DNA of 64,000 bases from Saccharomycopsis phalli (Eukaryota; Ascomycota; Saccharomycetes; Ascoideales; Saccharomycopsidaceae), in contig CP073212.1 in assembly GCA_020342235.1 (NCBI GenBank), positions 1,116,001 through 1,180,000 on the forward strand, given 5' to 3'. Positions 50,941 to 63,133 of this stretch are shown here, piece after piece; positions within the stretch are counted from its first letter, which is position 1, and the number at the start of each line of letters is the position of its first letter. The notes beneath the pieces are model-generated. The model was not told the origin of the DNA and did no database searches. It saw nothing but the letters and a program-made list of their open reading frames with translations. The translations under genes and the position numbers were made by a program.

Positions 50941-53900
50941 GTGACATTCTCAGACAAGGACATCTCAGGAAACGGTGACAGAGTCTGGAAGGTGGTGGGG
51001 ATGAATTATGAATAATATATGTATAATACGGTCCGGCAGTAGAATTGGTGGGTTGCATATTATGCGTTGCTGAGTCAAAATACCAAGGAATTGTGTCGTG
51101 AAATTGTCAAGCCTGGTCCAAGTCACGAAATGGCTGTAATTGAGAAATAATGATTGACGATTCAAATGGGTTTGCCAGAATAGGCCAGAGCTACAAAAGC
51201 TGGAAAATGGACAAAAATCAAGCCAACAAAGTTGGACCAATGACTTGAATCGCTAAACTAACATGCTACTGACAATGGCTAGAATAACAAACTAAAACAA
51301 ACAAACAAACTATACAACTAACATAATAACCAAACAAACTAAACTATACAACTAACATAATAACTAAACAAACTAGAACTATAACAATGACAATATAATA
51401 ATAACAATAATAACCATCTACAATTGTAACCAACTACAACAAGAACAATAGCACAACAATAACATATCTAAATAATATATCCCACAATGGTTTGAATACA
51501 TCCGTCTGGAATACGCACATCACTTCAACTATGGAAATAATATTTCAGTGACTTGTACTCTGACACACCCTTTGGCTACACGTGTCTCACTTGAGATCTA
51601 TTAGTCTCGCGGTTACCTTCTCAGCACATTTCTAAATACAAACGGCCATTACACTTTACCACGTCTTCTAATTCACTGCCATGGGTTTTTGACCGGATAC
51701 CAAGACCCATTTTATTGCGGAACAATGTCTTAGTACAATGTAAATTCAAGTTCTTGGGACCGCATAAGTGAATGGGGACTATATTTAGATATTTGCCTCA
51801 GTTTATACGCCTACGTGTCGGAAAATCATTTCACTGTCATTTGGTACTCACTTGCCGGTGTTTGATCTAACGTATGATTGCCGTGGGTCTTTGATTTCGC
51901 CGAGTATATTAAGGTTTATTATCAGCCGCATTTGGAAATAACATGACAAGGCTGAAAAATTTTCACACAAAGGGCACTCTATCGACATACTTGTTCTACC
52001 ATTGACTACTATCCTCATACCCTGTTAAACCGTTTTATTTTTTTTGTGGAATACGCTGTCAAGCAACTCCCTTTGCAAATTTCCGGTTTTCCGTCTTCCG
52101 TTGTACATTAATCATTTCTTCGTCTCTACCGATGACGTCATGGTATAATCTCTTATCAGGTACCGACAAAATGGTACCTCACATTTGTCGCCTCTGCATA
52201 GTATGTACTTATAAAGCCGACCGTCCGATCATTATCTGGGAATGATGAGTGTGGATTATGATTTGAGGCACGATGCTAATGAGCTTTGAAGGATATTGTG
52301 ATGGGAATTTTGAGACAATGAATGGCATTCCTCTTGACATGCTGTTATTGTCCATAGTTGTTTTGCCAATTTGAGATTGCACATCAGGCCTCTGTACATT
52401 GGGCCTCTGTACATTGCTTTGTCGAATGATATTTTTGGCCGTCAGATAAGTATATCTTGATTTCAGACTGACGAAAGTATGTGAACATACCCACGCAAGT
52501 GAATGTAGTAACGAGAATGGGAATTTAATATCCCATGAGGTTATGCAAGAACGACGGAATTTCCATGGTGGTTGTGTTGTTAAAGTCACTTGGTTTGATT
52601 GATAAATCGTTGTATTGACAAGTGCATGTAGTGGACTTGGCAGAATTGTTGAATGGATAACTCCCACTAACAACTCTCACTGATTAATCTCACTGATTAA
52701 TCTCACTGATTAATCACACTATCAATTCTTGTATATCATGATATACAGACCATCTTTGGTTGGCTATAACTAGGACACTCGAATATTTTCTTTTGTTAAT
52801 CACACCAGATGCTACGGTCTTTTGACACTTGCAATTCTAGGGATTGATCATTTCAAAGGGGTGGATCATTGGCTCGTTAGCACAGTATGGGGTACCAACA
52901 GTTGTATCATTAGGTTTATCAATAAAGACCTACGATAAATTGGATATTATTTTGGGCACAAGAAAATACATGACCAAGGATGTGATTGGTTTATGGTGCT
53001 TGTCAATTACAACATGACATGCCTGTCGGTGGTCAAATCTAACTTGCCATTAGCAAGACGTCTCTGTCAAGCCATATCATTGTCAAGCCATCTCACTATT
53101 GAGCCATGTGAATAAAAATTGAGTTGACGACAGAAAATATTTAGCTGGACACAATGGCTTGGCAGCTATGTGATTTTAGAAAAGTGGTGAAAAAGTTTCA
53201 AACATTTATTGATTCTTTCATTTTAAGTCACTTAGGAATGCTTTTATTGTTACTTTGATGGTCAGGATCATTAGTAGAGATTATTGTGTGAGACAGTTGT
53301 CACTATTGATAGAGTGCCAAATGCTGTATAGCAACTTGGCACAATATCCCAGGCTGACAGCCCAACATCCATTTCAAGGATTCAAATGTGCCTTGATACC
53401 GTTGTGATGTCAAGATTCCTACCTTGTGGTTCTGGAAGAATTCCCCAATGGCAATACACCATTAGTTTAATTTTCATTCAACAATATCCCAATTGATTAT
53501 GCACGCAAGTCTTTGAACATGTCAATGGGAAATTCCATTTAGATGCATTCTCAGAACTTTATCATGGTGAAACACATTGTGCCATGGTGTTTTACACGAT
53601 ACGGAATGTGTTCACGTCAGGCTAAATAAGCTTGACTTTCTAAAAGACTGGTATTGAGTTGTGTAGCTAATGATGGATATTTCATCATGTGTGATTTCAA
53701 CCAACGACGGAATTGATTCCACATTGAACATGCACGTCCTATTTTGATTAAACATGTTTACTGGGGTCTTGATATGTATTGTTCTATACTTGATTTACCA
53801 ACCATTGTGCCGTGTTCACTTGGCCATGGCTCGACAAGGTAATCACTCAATTAACCTAAGTTATAAATCAGCCTGATTAGGTCGCCAATTGCAATTGACT

Positions 53901-53954
53901 GCGCCTCCACCAGCTAGTTTTCATCCGCCAATTGCAAAGCTGCGCCTCCACCAG
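50941..53954. other. 3-kb intergenic region with several short tandem repeats
   Basis: ACAAACAAAC- and CTATACAACTAACATAATAA-type repeats at 51275-51400; gcctctgtacattg duplicated at 52388-52417; three copies of ctcactgattaat at 52677-52712. No supported gene or RNA. Confidence 0.5.
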
Positions 53955-53964
53955 CTAGTTTCCT
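53883..53964 (+). repeat. 44-bp tandem duplication over a gene end
   Basis: Two copies of the block GCCAATTGCAA ... CTGCGCCTCCACCAGCTAGTTT. The second copy contains the stop region of the KH-protein gene. Confidence 0.85.
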
Positions 53965-54956
53965 TCTCTTCTCTCACGCTCCCGGTCATACTGCTGGTAC
54001 AACAAACTCAATGCCTTGTCCACGTTTTGCTGGCTGCCCGAAATCGTAAACGGCCGTTGATACTGCTCTGTGTCCTCGTGGGAAATTGTAATCTGCGCGC
54101 CCGAGTTCTTGCGAATCACCTGGATCTTCGACCCTTTCTTGCCAATTAAACACCCCACATAGTCACTGTCAAAGTTAACAGTCTGGCTCACCAACGCCAC
54201 GTCCTCGCTCACCGACGACGGATCAGACGACTGCTTCTTCTCAAAGCCAGGCCGTTTCCGGGCCTGGGGGACGTAGTATACCGTCCCCGTGGCTCCATGC
54301 CAGTCCTCAATCAAGCACCGCGCAATGAACTTGAGCGCCTTTTCAATGTTGTCTGGTGTACCCTGGACCTCGACGACACGCTCGGTGGATTCAGCCAAAA
54401 ACTCCTTCAGCGCCACGATCTTCACAGCGTATTTTTCCTGCAACGCCTTGATCCGGCTCCCCTGCTTGCCAATCAACGTGCCCATCTGCGAGTGGGGAAT
54501 GAGCAACCGCAACGATGTCTGGCCGATTTGTGGCGCGGGACAGAGCGACTTGAGCGGGAAAAAGTTGTATGTCTGCTGACTGGCCACGGGCGATTCAACT
54601 AGCACTTGCGAAAAGAGCGCTAGCGCCTCAGCCGTACTGTCCACCGGTCCACTCACGGTGAGAATCCGGTCAAAACAGCCAATTATCACCTTCGACACCC
54701 CGGACTTGACTCCCGTCTTCTCCCGCACGCTCGCCACACAGTTTCCGTTCTTGCCAATGATAATCCCCGCCTCCTTGGTGGAGACAAGCACCCGGAAAGT
54801 GATAAGCGCCGTGTCAAGTTGCACTTCTGGAAGGACACTCGACACCGGCACATCGCTCACTGTGAGCCGATCAACGTCTGCCGCAATACTCGTCTCAAAA
54901 AGTGAGGTGCTTTCACTGGTCATTTGATAAGTTGTTGTTCCACAATGATTTTTCAT
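53955..54956 (-). CDS. Triple-KH RNA-binding protein (Hek2/Pbp2 family)
   Basis: 333 aa; ATG at 54956, with Met12 (54923) an alternative. Three KH domains: KH1 (about 42-115) with GIIIGKNGNCVASV, KH2 (about 138-212) with GTLIGKQGSRIKAL, KH3 (about 252-325) with GCLIGKKGSKIQVI; each keeps the GxxG nucleic-acid loop. The layout equals yeast Hek2/Khd1 and Pbp2 and human PCBP/hnRNP K. Likely roles are mRNA binding, localisation or stability, and telomere-linked functions in the family; the precise orthologue is unresolved. Three GCGGGTAAG motifs lie 28-63 bp upstream. SHE3, another mRNA-localisation gene, lies 0.9 kb away, but the two are divergent and separated by a tRNA. Confidence 0.87.
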   Translation of the reverse strand: MKNHCGTTTYQMTSESTSLFETSIAADVDRLTVSDVPVSSVLPEVQLDTALITFRVLVSTKEAGIIIGKNGNCVASVREKTGVKSGVSKVIIGCFDRILTVSGPVDSTAEALALFSQVLVESPVASQQTYNFFPLKSLCPAPQIGQTSLRLLIPHSQMGTLIGKQGSRIKALQEKYAVKIVALKEFLAESTERVVEVQGTPDNIEKALKFIARCLIEDWHGATGTVYYVPQARKRPGFEKKQSSDPSSVSEDVALVSQTVNFDSDYVGCLIGKKGSKIQVIRKNSGAQITISHEDTEQYQRPFTISGSQQNVDKALSLLYQQYDRERERREGN

Positions 54957-54983
54957 GGCCCATGGAGCTGGATATGATCTCGG

Positions 54984-55019
54984 GCGGGTAAGTGCGGGTA
55001 AGACTCATGTGCGGGTAAG
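54984..55019 (+). promoter_or_regulatory. Three GCGGGTAAG motifs upstream of the KH gene
   Basis: Copies near 54984, 54994 and 55011, spaced 10 and 17 bp. Resembles a degenerate Reb1 core (CGGGTAA). Confidence 0.45.
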
Positions 55020-55356
55020 AACGAGGCAGAGAATGTTCTTGAGGTATAACCCTGTGCGGACTTATCCTGGGTACTTGTCTCCCGCTGAAAATCGGAATTC
55101 CGACACTGCGAGCCTCAACATGTGGGTAAAATCTTCCATGCGTCTTCGGGTAATAATGTCAATAATTATTATTTGCATTCCTCAAATAACCGGGTAGCCA
55201 GATATTACTTGTTTACATTCCTCAAATCGAAACATGCATATCCAAATCGGGATACATTGAGCTCAATAAAATATGCGTCTACAAATCACTTACCAAAATT
55301 TCCAAACTGCGCGCAAAAAAAAAAAGTAAAAAGGAAAAAATAAAAATAAAAATAAA

Positions 55357-55443
55357 TCTCCCGGGTGTGAGTCGAACACACGATCTCAAGATAAATGTGA
55401 CACATTACAGTCTTGCGCCTTAAACCAACTTGGCTACCGAGAG
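55357..55443 (-). tRNA. tRNA-Tyr(GUA) with a 12-nt intron
   Basis: 5' CTCTCGG pairs with CCGGGAG (one G-U). D arm as in yeast tRNA-Tyr. Anticodon stem CAAGA/TCTTG with loop CTGTAA|A, so the anticodon is GTA. The intron (55393-55404) is at the canonical 37/38 site. T arm GTGTG-TTCGACT-CACAC. T-rich terminator downstream on the minus strand. Confidence 0.95.
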
Positions 55444-55649
55444 TACTTGTTACGAATTTTTGCTGTTCGAGATATGAATGCCAAGGCCGCTTCAACCTTG
55501 CCGCCATTTATGCCCTTTTGAAGCTACCAGACGGGCACACGCGAAAATTGCTACATTGGCGACGTATATTGCTACATTGACGACGTATATTCCTTCATTT
55601 CCAGCGCATATTCGTTCGTTGTAGGTGGTGCCTGTAAGTTCCGCGAAGC

Positions 55650-55772
55650 CCGGGTAACGCATATCTTGAGTGAAACGGGAACTGATCAAAGGAGCACGTA
55701 ATTCGCCCAAACCGTCATTTCCCGGGTAATTTTAACACCCTACCCGGCCTTGTTTGTTTATTTTCCGGGTAA
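55650..55772 (-). promoter_or_regulatory. Three Reb1-type TTACCCGG sites
   Basis: Perfect CCGGGTAA (plus) at 55650-55657, 55722-55729 and 55765-55772, between tRNA-Tyr and SHE3. Possible nucleosome-free-region and insulator sites separating Pol III from Pol II transcription. Confidence 0.55.
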
Positions 55773-55816
55773 TATGGATCCATATTTTCCAGCTGGCAAA
55801 CAAAAGATTGCAGATT

Positions 55817-57124
55817 ATGAATGGTGAGGTGCCGTTGTATTCTGAGATGCGGCACGGATTTGCGAAGCCGTTTGAACCGATGAAGTCGCCTGGCGAGATT
55901 CTCAGTCCGACGAGCCAGTATGGATCACCGAAACCCGGGACGTCGAAAGTTATTGAGAGTCTTCATCTGGAGATTGACCAATTGAAAGCGGCGCTAGAGG
56001 AGGAGCGGCAGAAACTGGACGACTTCCGAACCAAGCATGAGCTGACTAAGCGGCGGCACGACCAGGTTGTTGAGCAGTTGGCGAACACGAAGCACGAAAA
56101 CGATATGATCAATGCGTTGTTGGAGAGAAAGCAACGGCGGATCGCCGACATCGAGGAGCAGTTGAGCGAGAGTATGAACAGCAGCGAGGACTACAAGTTC
56201 AATTTGAAGAACCTTGAGGTGCGCTGCAAGAAGCTCCAGGAGTCTGAGCGAGTTGCCACTGGTGAGTTTGAGCGGATGAAGATTGCGTATGAGATGATTG
56301 TGACATCCCAGAAGGAGTATCGCGAATACTACTCCAAGGAGGTGGACGGCCTAAAAGAAACGTTGCGCAAATATGTCTCTGAGCGACGCGGTGCATTGCA
56401 AGATACCCAGAAGTTGTTGAAGAACAACGATCACCTGATCCAGAAGAGCATGAAGCGCATGGCCGAGAAAAGCGCGGCTTTGGAGGAGGAGTACTCCATT
56501 AGCAAATCTGCTGTGGTTGAGGCCCTCAAGACCTTGTCGATTTCATGCAAATCGCATGGTCTGGACACGCAAATCATCATTGACCAGTGCAACTTGGTGT
56601 TCAACGAGTTGCGGTCGCGATTTGGCATCGACGTCAACAAGTTGATTGAAAACTACAAGGATAAGGAGGTGGACAGTACCATTGAAAAGTTGCTTGGTCT
56701 CGACAAGAGCCCAAGCTTGATGAGCCCGAGCTTGATCAAGCGCCGGGTAGCCGAAGACGAGCGGAAGGAGAATATTGACCCTAGTGTAGAGGTCAAGAAG
56801 AGCATTGATGAGGTCAAGAAGACCGTCGATGGCAATATCGATCCAAAGAAGCGGGCGGAAAAGAAGAACCGTCGGAGCGTGAGCGGACCAAAACGGCACT
56901 CCCGGAAAATCAGCTTGACCGAAGAGTCGCCGGCAATGAGAAAGAGACATTCGCTCCAGCTGGCGAACTTGGAGTTGATGAACAAGGACTGGCGCATGGC
57001 AAAGGGTGAGGATGAGGAAAGTGAGGAGGAAAGTGAGGAGGAGGAGGACAAGGATGGCGAGAAGAAGAAGCGCAGAAGAAGACGGCGAAAGAGAAAGGGC
57101 AAGGAGAGTGAGGAAGTGCATTAG
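55817..57124 (+). CDS. SHE3: She3-type myosin adaptor for mRNA transport
   Basis: 435 aa (S. cerevisiae She3 425 aa) from ATG 55817; the frame upstream lacks an ATG. SPKPGTSKVIESLHLEIDQLKAALEEER is the start of the N-terminal coiled coil typical of She3, which binds the type V myosin Myo4 tail; it runs to about residue 240. The C-terminal half is basic and disordered with serine motifs (RRSVSGPKRHSRKIS), suited to RNA/She2 contact, and ends in an acidic then Arg/Lys-rich tail (EEESEEEEDKDG, KRRRRRRKRKGK). It carries mRNAs to the bud tip in ASH1-type localisation. Confidence 0.8.
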   Translation: MNGEVPLYSEMRHGFAKPFEPMKSPGEILSPTSQYGSPKPGTSKVIESLHLEIDQLKAALEEERQKLDDFRTKHELTKRRHDQVVEQLANTKHENDMINALLERKQRRIADIEEQLSESMNSSEDYKFNLKNLEVRCKKLQESERVATGEFERMKIAYEMIVTSQKEYREYYSKEVDGLKETLRKYVSERRGALQDTQKLLKNNDHLIQKSMKRMAEKSAALEEEYSISKSAVVEALKTLSISCKSHGLDTQIIIDQCNLVFNELRSRFGIDVNKLIENYKDKEVDSTIEKLLGLDKSPSLMSPSLIKRRVAEDERKENIDPSVEVKKSIDEVKKTVDGNIDPKKRAEKKNRRSVSGPKRHSRKISLTEESPAMRKRHSLQLANLELMNKDWRMAKGEDEESEEESEEEEDKDGEKKKRRRRRRKRKGKESEEVH

Positions 57125-58123
57125 CGGGGGTATGGGAGGAGACGGGGAGACGATATTCATTACCTGTAGGTCCATTGCAAATAGTAATACTATGAACGTT
57201 GTACTGGTAGATGGCGTGTATGGTTGTTGTATGGGTAGGAGTATGGGCTCAGTTTTATCTGTAACAAAGTTTTCTCTGTAACAAAGTTTTCTCTGTAACA
57301 AAGTTTCCAGAGCCTAATACTGACGAAGTTGAAATTGAGAAGCAGAGGTATCCTGTAGTAAAAGAGATTTTGCTCTTCGACTGTATTTTGTAACTTGGAA
57401 AGGAGCTTTGCTATTTATTGTCTTTTTTAATTCTATTAGGCTCTGGTGTTATTCTTGGCTTATGAGTATAAGTTACAGACTATGGTCCTAATTATGGTCC
57501 TAATTACTTGATAGTCCTAATTACTCAACTGTAGCTGTATTGTCCTACATTTACACATTCATCACAATGGCTCGTCTAGTATAATCTGAACCATGAAAAT
57601 ATAAATCTTTGTTACATAAAACCCACGCCCACTTGGCCAATTCAAGAGTCGCCATTTGGTCAAAAACTTGGTTTGATCAAGTGAGCTTTAGATTGGTCCT
57701 GGCGAAACATATTGTGAGACTTTACAGCTATTTCAAGAGAATCCAAAGCGCTTTTGTGTTTATTGTCGACTTTTATATTCAATGTAGGCGTGCACATCCC
57801 AATAAGCAGTTGTGTCAACTCAACTTTTGTAAATTCTCCCTACAGACGTTGTTGCACATTACAGTTTCTTGTCTTCTTCAGACATTGTACATTATTCAAA
57901 CAACATTATTCAACGTTTCCAAATTCCATCGTTATGCAAAAATAGTCATGGCTGTGACAAGATATTCCATTTAGGTAATTGTCATAATCATCAGTCTTTC
58001 CAACTAATAGACAGTTGGACTTCTGTGATGGTTCTAACACATCACACATCATGCCATGCAACTTTTTGAGAATTCAATCCTCAATCTCCATTTACTCGTG
58101 GCATCTCATTCCAACATCTTGTT
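57125..58123. other. Intergenic between SHE3 and ASA1 (convergent)
   Basis: Three 18-bp copies of ctgtaacaaagttttct at 57258-57306, and repeated 'ggtcctaatta' at 57484-57515. No gene supported. Confidence 0.6.
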
Positions 58124-59512
58124 TCACTTCAATACCTTTTCAAAGCCACTTCTATCGTCGCTCACACTATAAATACATACACACCCATCCTCTTGGCCTA
58201 TTGCAACACACCCATTTCCAAAACTCTTCAAATACCTTCGGTACTTCATCAAATCTTTCACATTCTTTGCCTTGTACTTGTCTTCGGAAACTTTTCCCTG
58301 AAACGACACTTTCACCACACTCAGTTTAACCCTCCTTACTTGTTTTTCATTTCCAAGCATCTCTGGGTCATTTGGGTTTGACGAAAACTCCTTGACAATC
58401 CCCGGCTTTGGTTTACTTATCTTGCCCAACTTGACGAGTTCTCCATCACAGATACTATAAAACTTGGTAAACCCGTTCCAGAATGTAATGGCCAAGACAT
58501 GGTCATTCCTCACATCAATACTCGAGCCACCAATGGATTTGAGCTCAAACACATTTATCAAGTCTCCATTTTCTTCCTGCTGGTCTTGCACACGTCGATG
58601 AACAACCAACTTGGACCCAGAAGAAGTAGAAAAGATAATATTGCGGCATATATCATACTTTATATCCAAAATCGGGCTTGGATAATGCACACTGTTGACA
58701 CTAAGCACCTCAATACCAGTCCTAGTCGTAGTATCTCCGTACAACAAGTGTGAAATCTCAGACACTTTTCCCCCCACAGCAGCCAAATACTTTTCACGCA
58801 AGTCATCCTCGCCCATCATTTCTTCCAATTCCCTGATCTTTCCATCGTCAATATATTCCAAACTCTTTTCGTGCAAGCCGACCTTGAGGCCTATCACATG
58901 ACCGCTCTCCAAGCCAATGTACAAAATATCCAGGGAGATCCATGTCAATTTCATAATAATTCCAAACTTTCCTTTTGTTTTGAAGTCCTTTAAAAGGATT
59001 TTGGGACTGATTGAGTCCAATTGCGGCTCCAACTTTCTCCCATTGTCGAGGATCAACTTCACGTCAAACGTCTCTGAATCCAAACGATTCAAGGATACCA
59101 AGCGGTTTCCAAATATGTCAATGTTGCAGAAATTTAATGCATTGATTGGTTCTTCGAGCAATAACTCGCCTTGGTTCTCCATGTTCCAAATCTTCATGGT
59201 ATTGTCTCGAGAATGAGTGACCAACAACCCGTACAATTTGCCGATTTCCGGCACGATTTCCAGGTCATGGTTTTTCCATTCGATTCCAAGTTGTCTTATG
59301 GACAATATACTTGATCCATGACCTTTCCAAGAGAATATCGGCCGCCTGGTACTAAAGTCCCACCACGTGAGATTGCCTGACTCGTCGCCGGAGATAAGAC
59401 TGGGGATCACAGCAATGGTACTTGTAGAATATTCATTACGAGAATAGTAGTACTCCAAAGTGGTTATTGGGTCTGTGTGGTTTCTTAGCGTTGATATTAG
59501 TGTGGTTTCCAT
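58124..59512 (-). CDS. ASA1: ASTRA-associated WD40 protein
   Basis: 462 aa (yeast Asa1 443 aa), ATG at 59512. WD40 propeller with N-terminal LRNHTDPITTLEYYY, LISGDESGNLTWWDFSTRRPIFSWKGHGSSIL, GLLVTHSRDNTMKIWNMENQGEL and a last blade GNGCVAIGQEDGCVCIYSV. The N-terminal repeat pattern is that of Asa1/GNB1L, a cofactor of the TTT/ASTRA machinery that stabilises PIKK kinases such as Tor, Mec1 and Tra1. Nuclear/cytosolic assembly role inferred from the family. Confidence 0.75.
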   Translation of the reverse strand: METTLISTLRNHTDPITTLEYYYSRNEYSTSTIAVIPSLISGDESGNLTWWDFSTRRPIFSWKGHGSSILSIRQLGIEWKNHDLEIVPEIGKLYGLLVTHSRDNTMKIWNMENQGELLLEEPINALNFCNIDIFGNRLVSLNRLDSETFDVKLILDNGRKLEPQLDSISPKILLKDFKTKGKFGIIMKLTWISLDILYIGLESGHVIGLKVGLHEKSLEYIDDGKIRELEEMMGEDDLREKYLAAVGGKVSEISHLLYGDTTTRTGIEVLSVNSVHYPSPILDIKYDICRNIIFSTSSGSKLVVHRRVQDQQEENGDLINVFELKSIGGSSIDVRNDHVLAITFWNGFTKFYSICDGELVKLGKISKPKPGIVKEFSSNPNDPEMLGNEKQVRRVKLSVVKVSFQGKVSEDKYKAKNVKDLMKYRRYLKSFGNGCVAIGQEDGCVCIYSVSDDRSGFEKVLK

Positions 59513-60690
<1,178 letters not shown>

Positions 60691-60694
60691 TCTT

Positions 60695-60910
60695 ACATAG
60701 AACTGTAACCAAAGATTGTTATAAAATAATGTTGAGGTTGAAAACCACAAGTAAGACACCTATAACGGAGAAACTATTCTGCGTTGACATGTACTCACGG
60801 GAAGGCACAATAGACACAATGTGCGGTTGTGATGTAATGTGAAACTCATGACGATTAGCTCTTATAAGGGAATATACATCCTATAGAAGAGAGATATTTC
60901 CGTAGTTAAA
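60695..60910 (-). repeat. Dispersed repeat, module A, copy 1 (inverted)
   Basis: On the minus strand: TACGGAAATATC ... TTCCCTTATAAGA, then ATGAGTTTCAC opening a 17-codon frame, a 20-nt GTGAGT ... AAC-GCAG block (60779-60798), then a hydrophobic stretch (SFSVIGVLLVVFNLN). The same series occurs on the plus strand at 63232-63410 and in part at 63880-64000. Identity of the element unknown. Confidence 0.7.
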
Positions 60911-60949
60911 TTTTTAATTAATTAAGCAATTAATATATATTTAAGGCTA

Positions 60950-61110
60950 TAGCTATACTAGGCTCCCAGAGAGATTGATATTTCACCGTTTAAGACTAGG
61001 GACAGTGCCGCTATATATGTTGCTCAGAGAAAACCCTTCAAATGATCTTTGGTAAGGAATGCTGATGCTGAGGACCATTAGGGTCTCTTTGATGAGGAGA
61101 TACGTATGTA
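60950..61110 (+). repeat. Dispersed repeat, module B, copy 1
   Basis: GATTGATATTTCACCG ... AGACTAGGGAC ... AGAAAACCCTT ... GGAGATA series, matching 63450-63585 in the same orientation. Module A has the opposite orientation in the two places, so the modules have been shuffled. Confidence 0.6.
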
Positions 61111-61256
61111 GCTCATTGCTTGCGACTCATGATTTAATCTACGTGTCTATGCTCTTTTGGATGGGGTTGTTGGGATTTGTATACTGTTGATATATAATAG
61201 TACATTTCAAAATTCTTCTGTATATTTAGTCCAGCTAATTTATTGATTATATGTCA

Positions 61257-62285
61257 TCAAGAGCAGTTGTCTTCTTTATCAGGGAAACAGTAATCCATTT
61301 CATAATCGACTTTGACATTAGACGTGCACGTGTTACCTATTGGCGAGTAAATTGGGACAGGTTGGGGATGGGTGACAATACTTTCACTGACCATAATTGA
61401 TGACTCGCCTTTAAGGTTGTAGAATACCCTTAATTCATTTATTTTGCACCGATACTTGCCGTCTGGTCCCAGTACAATGTTTCCTAGATAAAGGACATGT
61501 GGATCTTGATGCACTATCCATTCAAAATCATCATAGCTGTATAATTTTCCAACTTCGACTATATCATGAAACAGCGGACGCCCTACGAGCCCTTCATTGC
61601 TAACAAAGTAACCCCCAACGGCCTTCACATAGTCCTTGATGATATTTCTCAGAATACCGTCATTGGTGCCCTTCTCAATTAATGCATCCATCCGGGCAAT
61701 TTGCAGTTCACTGAGCTTTCCGTCTTTCTTGAATTTTTTCAATTTCTGGTACTCCTTGAATTTAGTCCAAGATTCTCCCGGAACTTCATAGCATTGTGGA
61801 CTGAGGGATGAAAATTCCTTAGAATGTCTTATGATGGCATATTCTGGTGCATCAATATCGTACTTTTTCCAGTATTCTTCAACAAATTTTTGTTTCCAAA
61901 TGGTGGATTGTGCAGGAAACAACGACCTGATTTGACTCACTTTTGTGAAACTAGTGGAATCTAAACTAGACTTTGGGGCATTTTCCTTGTATGGATCTCT
62001 CGACAAGCTTTTAATGAAAATGTCCTCAAGTTCTTTACTATAGGCAAAGGTAAAAATCACGTCTTTGACTTCCTCAACAGAACATCCTTTAGGACCGTTT
62101 AACACTCTTCTCAGATTAGGCGCATTTTCTCCTGTGCACCATGATCCATCAAGTAATTCCTCAATCTCGCCTTGATTTCTAGTGACAAGATGTTGAGTAT
62201 CATTTGAAAAATTAACTGGACTTGCGGTAGTAAACTCCAAAAAGAGCAAGGCTAAAAGGACATTGAAGATGGCCAATGAATTCAT
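61257..62285 (-). CDS. Secreted protein, divergent RNase T2-like paralogue without CAS-I
   Basis: 342 aa, ATG at 62285. Signal peptide NSLAIFNVLLALLFLEFTTAS. It aligns with the 26.5-kb protein over the CAS-II region and beyond: RHSKEFSSLSPQCY against KHARDFQSLQPSCY; then the helical stretch; then NELRVFYNLKGES against EEMRVYYKPKEGN; and a C-terminal Cys. The HGLW motif present in the other protein is not seen, and the CAS-II residues are only partly kept, so ribonuclease activity is doubtful. It may be a pseudo-enzyme with a binding role. The frame is intact. It is flanked by repeat modules on both sides. Family assignment rests on this pairwise resemblance. Confidence 0.6.
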   Translation of the reverse strand: MNSLAIFNVLLALLFLEFTTASPVNFSNDTQHLVTRNQGEIEELLDGSWCTGENAPNLRRVLNGPKGCSVEEVKDVIFTFAYSKELEDIFIKSLSRDPYKENAPKSSLDSTSFTKVSQIRSLFPAQSTIWKQKFVEEYWKKYDIDAPEYAIIRHSKEFSSLSPQCYEVPGESWTKFKEYQKLKKFKKDGKLSELQIARMDALIEKGTNDGILRNIIKDYVKAVGGYFVSNEGLVGRPLFHDIVEVGKLYSYDDFEWIVHQDPHVLYLGNIVLGPDGKYRCKINELRVFYNLKGESSIMVSESIVTHPQPVPIYSPIGNTCTSNVKVDYEMDYCFPDKEDNCS

Positions 62286-62673
62286 TGGATAATTGGATGT
62301 AAATGTGCTCTGTCAACACGGTTTATAACGACTCATCTATTTGTTAATTACCCATGGCTCATGGATACTTCCTGTGCTTAATTAATTCCCTTTGCATATC
62401 ACATATGTCTAATGTCAAACCATTGTGCCTTACTGAAAATCATTCAATGGCGGATATCCTTATGTATTGCCAAAAGCCATAAAACTCAAAACATGTATCA
62501 TATCAATATGTATGTTTCACGGATACTGGATAAGCTAAAATATAATTGGTAGCAATAAATTAGATCATGATATATGGAACAATGCCATTACTGGGGAGCA
62601 ATTTTTAAGCCAAAATGTTGTGACACAGCCTATACGTTGTTGGCATGTCATGTGAATGGTGTAACCAGGGTTG
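62286..62673. other. Promoter side of the 61.3-kb gene
   Basis: AT-rich, no supported gene. Confidence 0.4.
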
Positions 62674-63133
62674 TAGAACTGCAACTAAAGCTTGTTATAA
62701 AATTGTCGATGTCTAAATCCTCGTCCAATGAGTGTGACATCGTTACAAACTGTCGTGATCACCAGTTGATCACTAGCTGGTCACAAAGTAGTATGTAATT
62801 AGTACACTCTGGTAGATCAAACACGAGTGACCTGCTATGGCCGTACGGCGAGTATATTCTCTCCGTACGGCATACGCGGATCATTGGAGCGACTATAAAA
62901 GGCTAGGTAGAAAACTACCTAGGACATCTATCGTTTTAAGGACCTTTGGTTTAGATTCAATCATTCAATCTTAAAGGAACAACAAAATATATAGAGTTTA
63001 TATTAGTGCTTCATAGTCATTAATTTACCCCTACTTATATAAACTTTGACATGTAGAACTGCAACTAAAGCTTGTTATAAAATTGTCGATGTCTAAATCC
63101 TCGTCCAATGAGTGTGACATCGTTACAAACTTA
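62674..63133 (+). repeat. ~80-bp direct repeats bracketing a ~300-bp insert
   Basis: TGTAGAACTGCAACTAAAGC ... CGTTACAAACT occurs at about 62673-62752 and 63053-63132. The insert between holds two CCGTACGGC palindromes, a perfect hairpin CTAGGTAG-AAAA-CTACCTAG (62911-62930) and a TATA box (CTATAAAAGG, 62895). It could be an LTR-like or other mobile unit; boundaries are uncertain. Confidence 0.6.

Noticed and set aside
52209-52673. 154-codon minus-strand frame
   Set aside because: No ATG until the last third, and it spans simple repeats; likely chance.
57609-57974. 121-codon plus-strand frame
   Set aside because: Non-ATG start, no domain, lies in a convergent 3' region.
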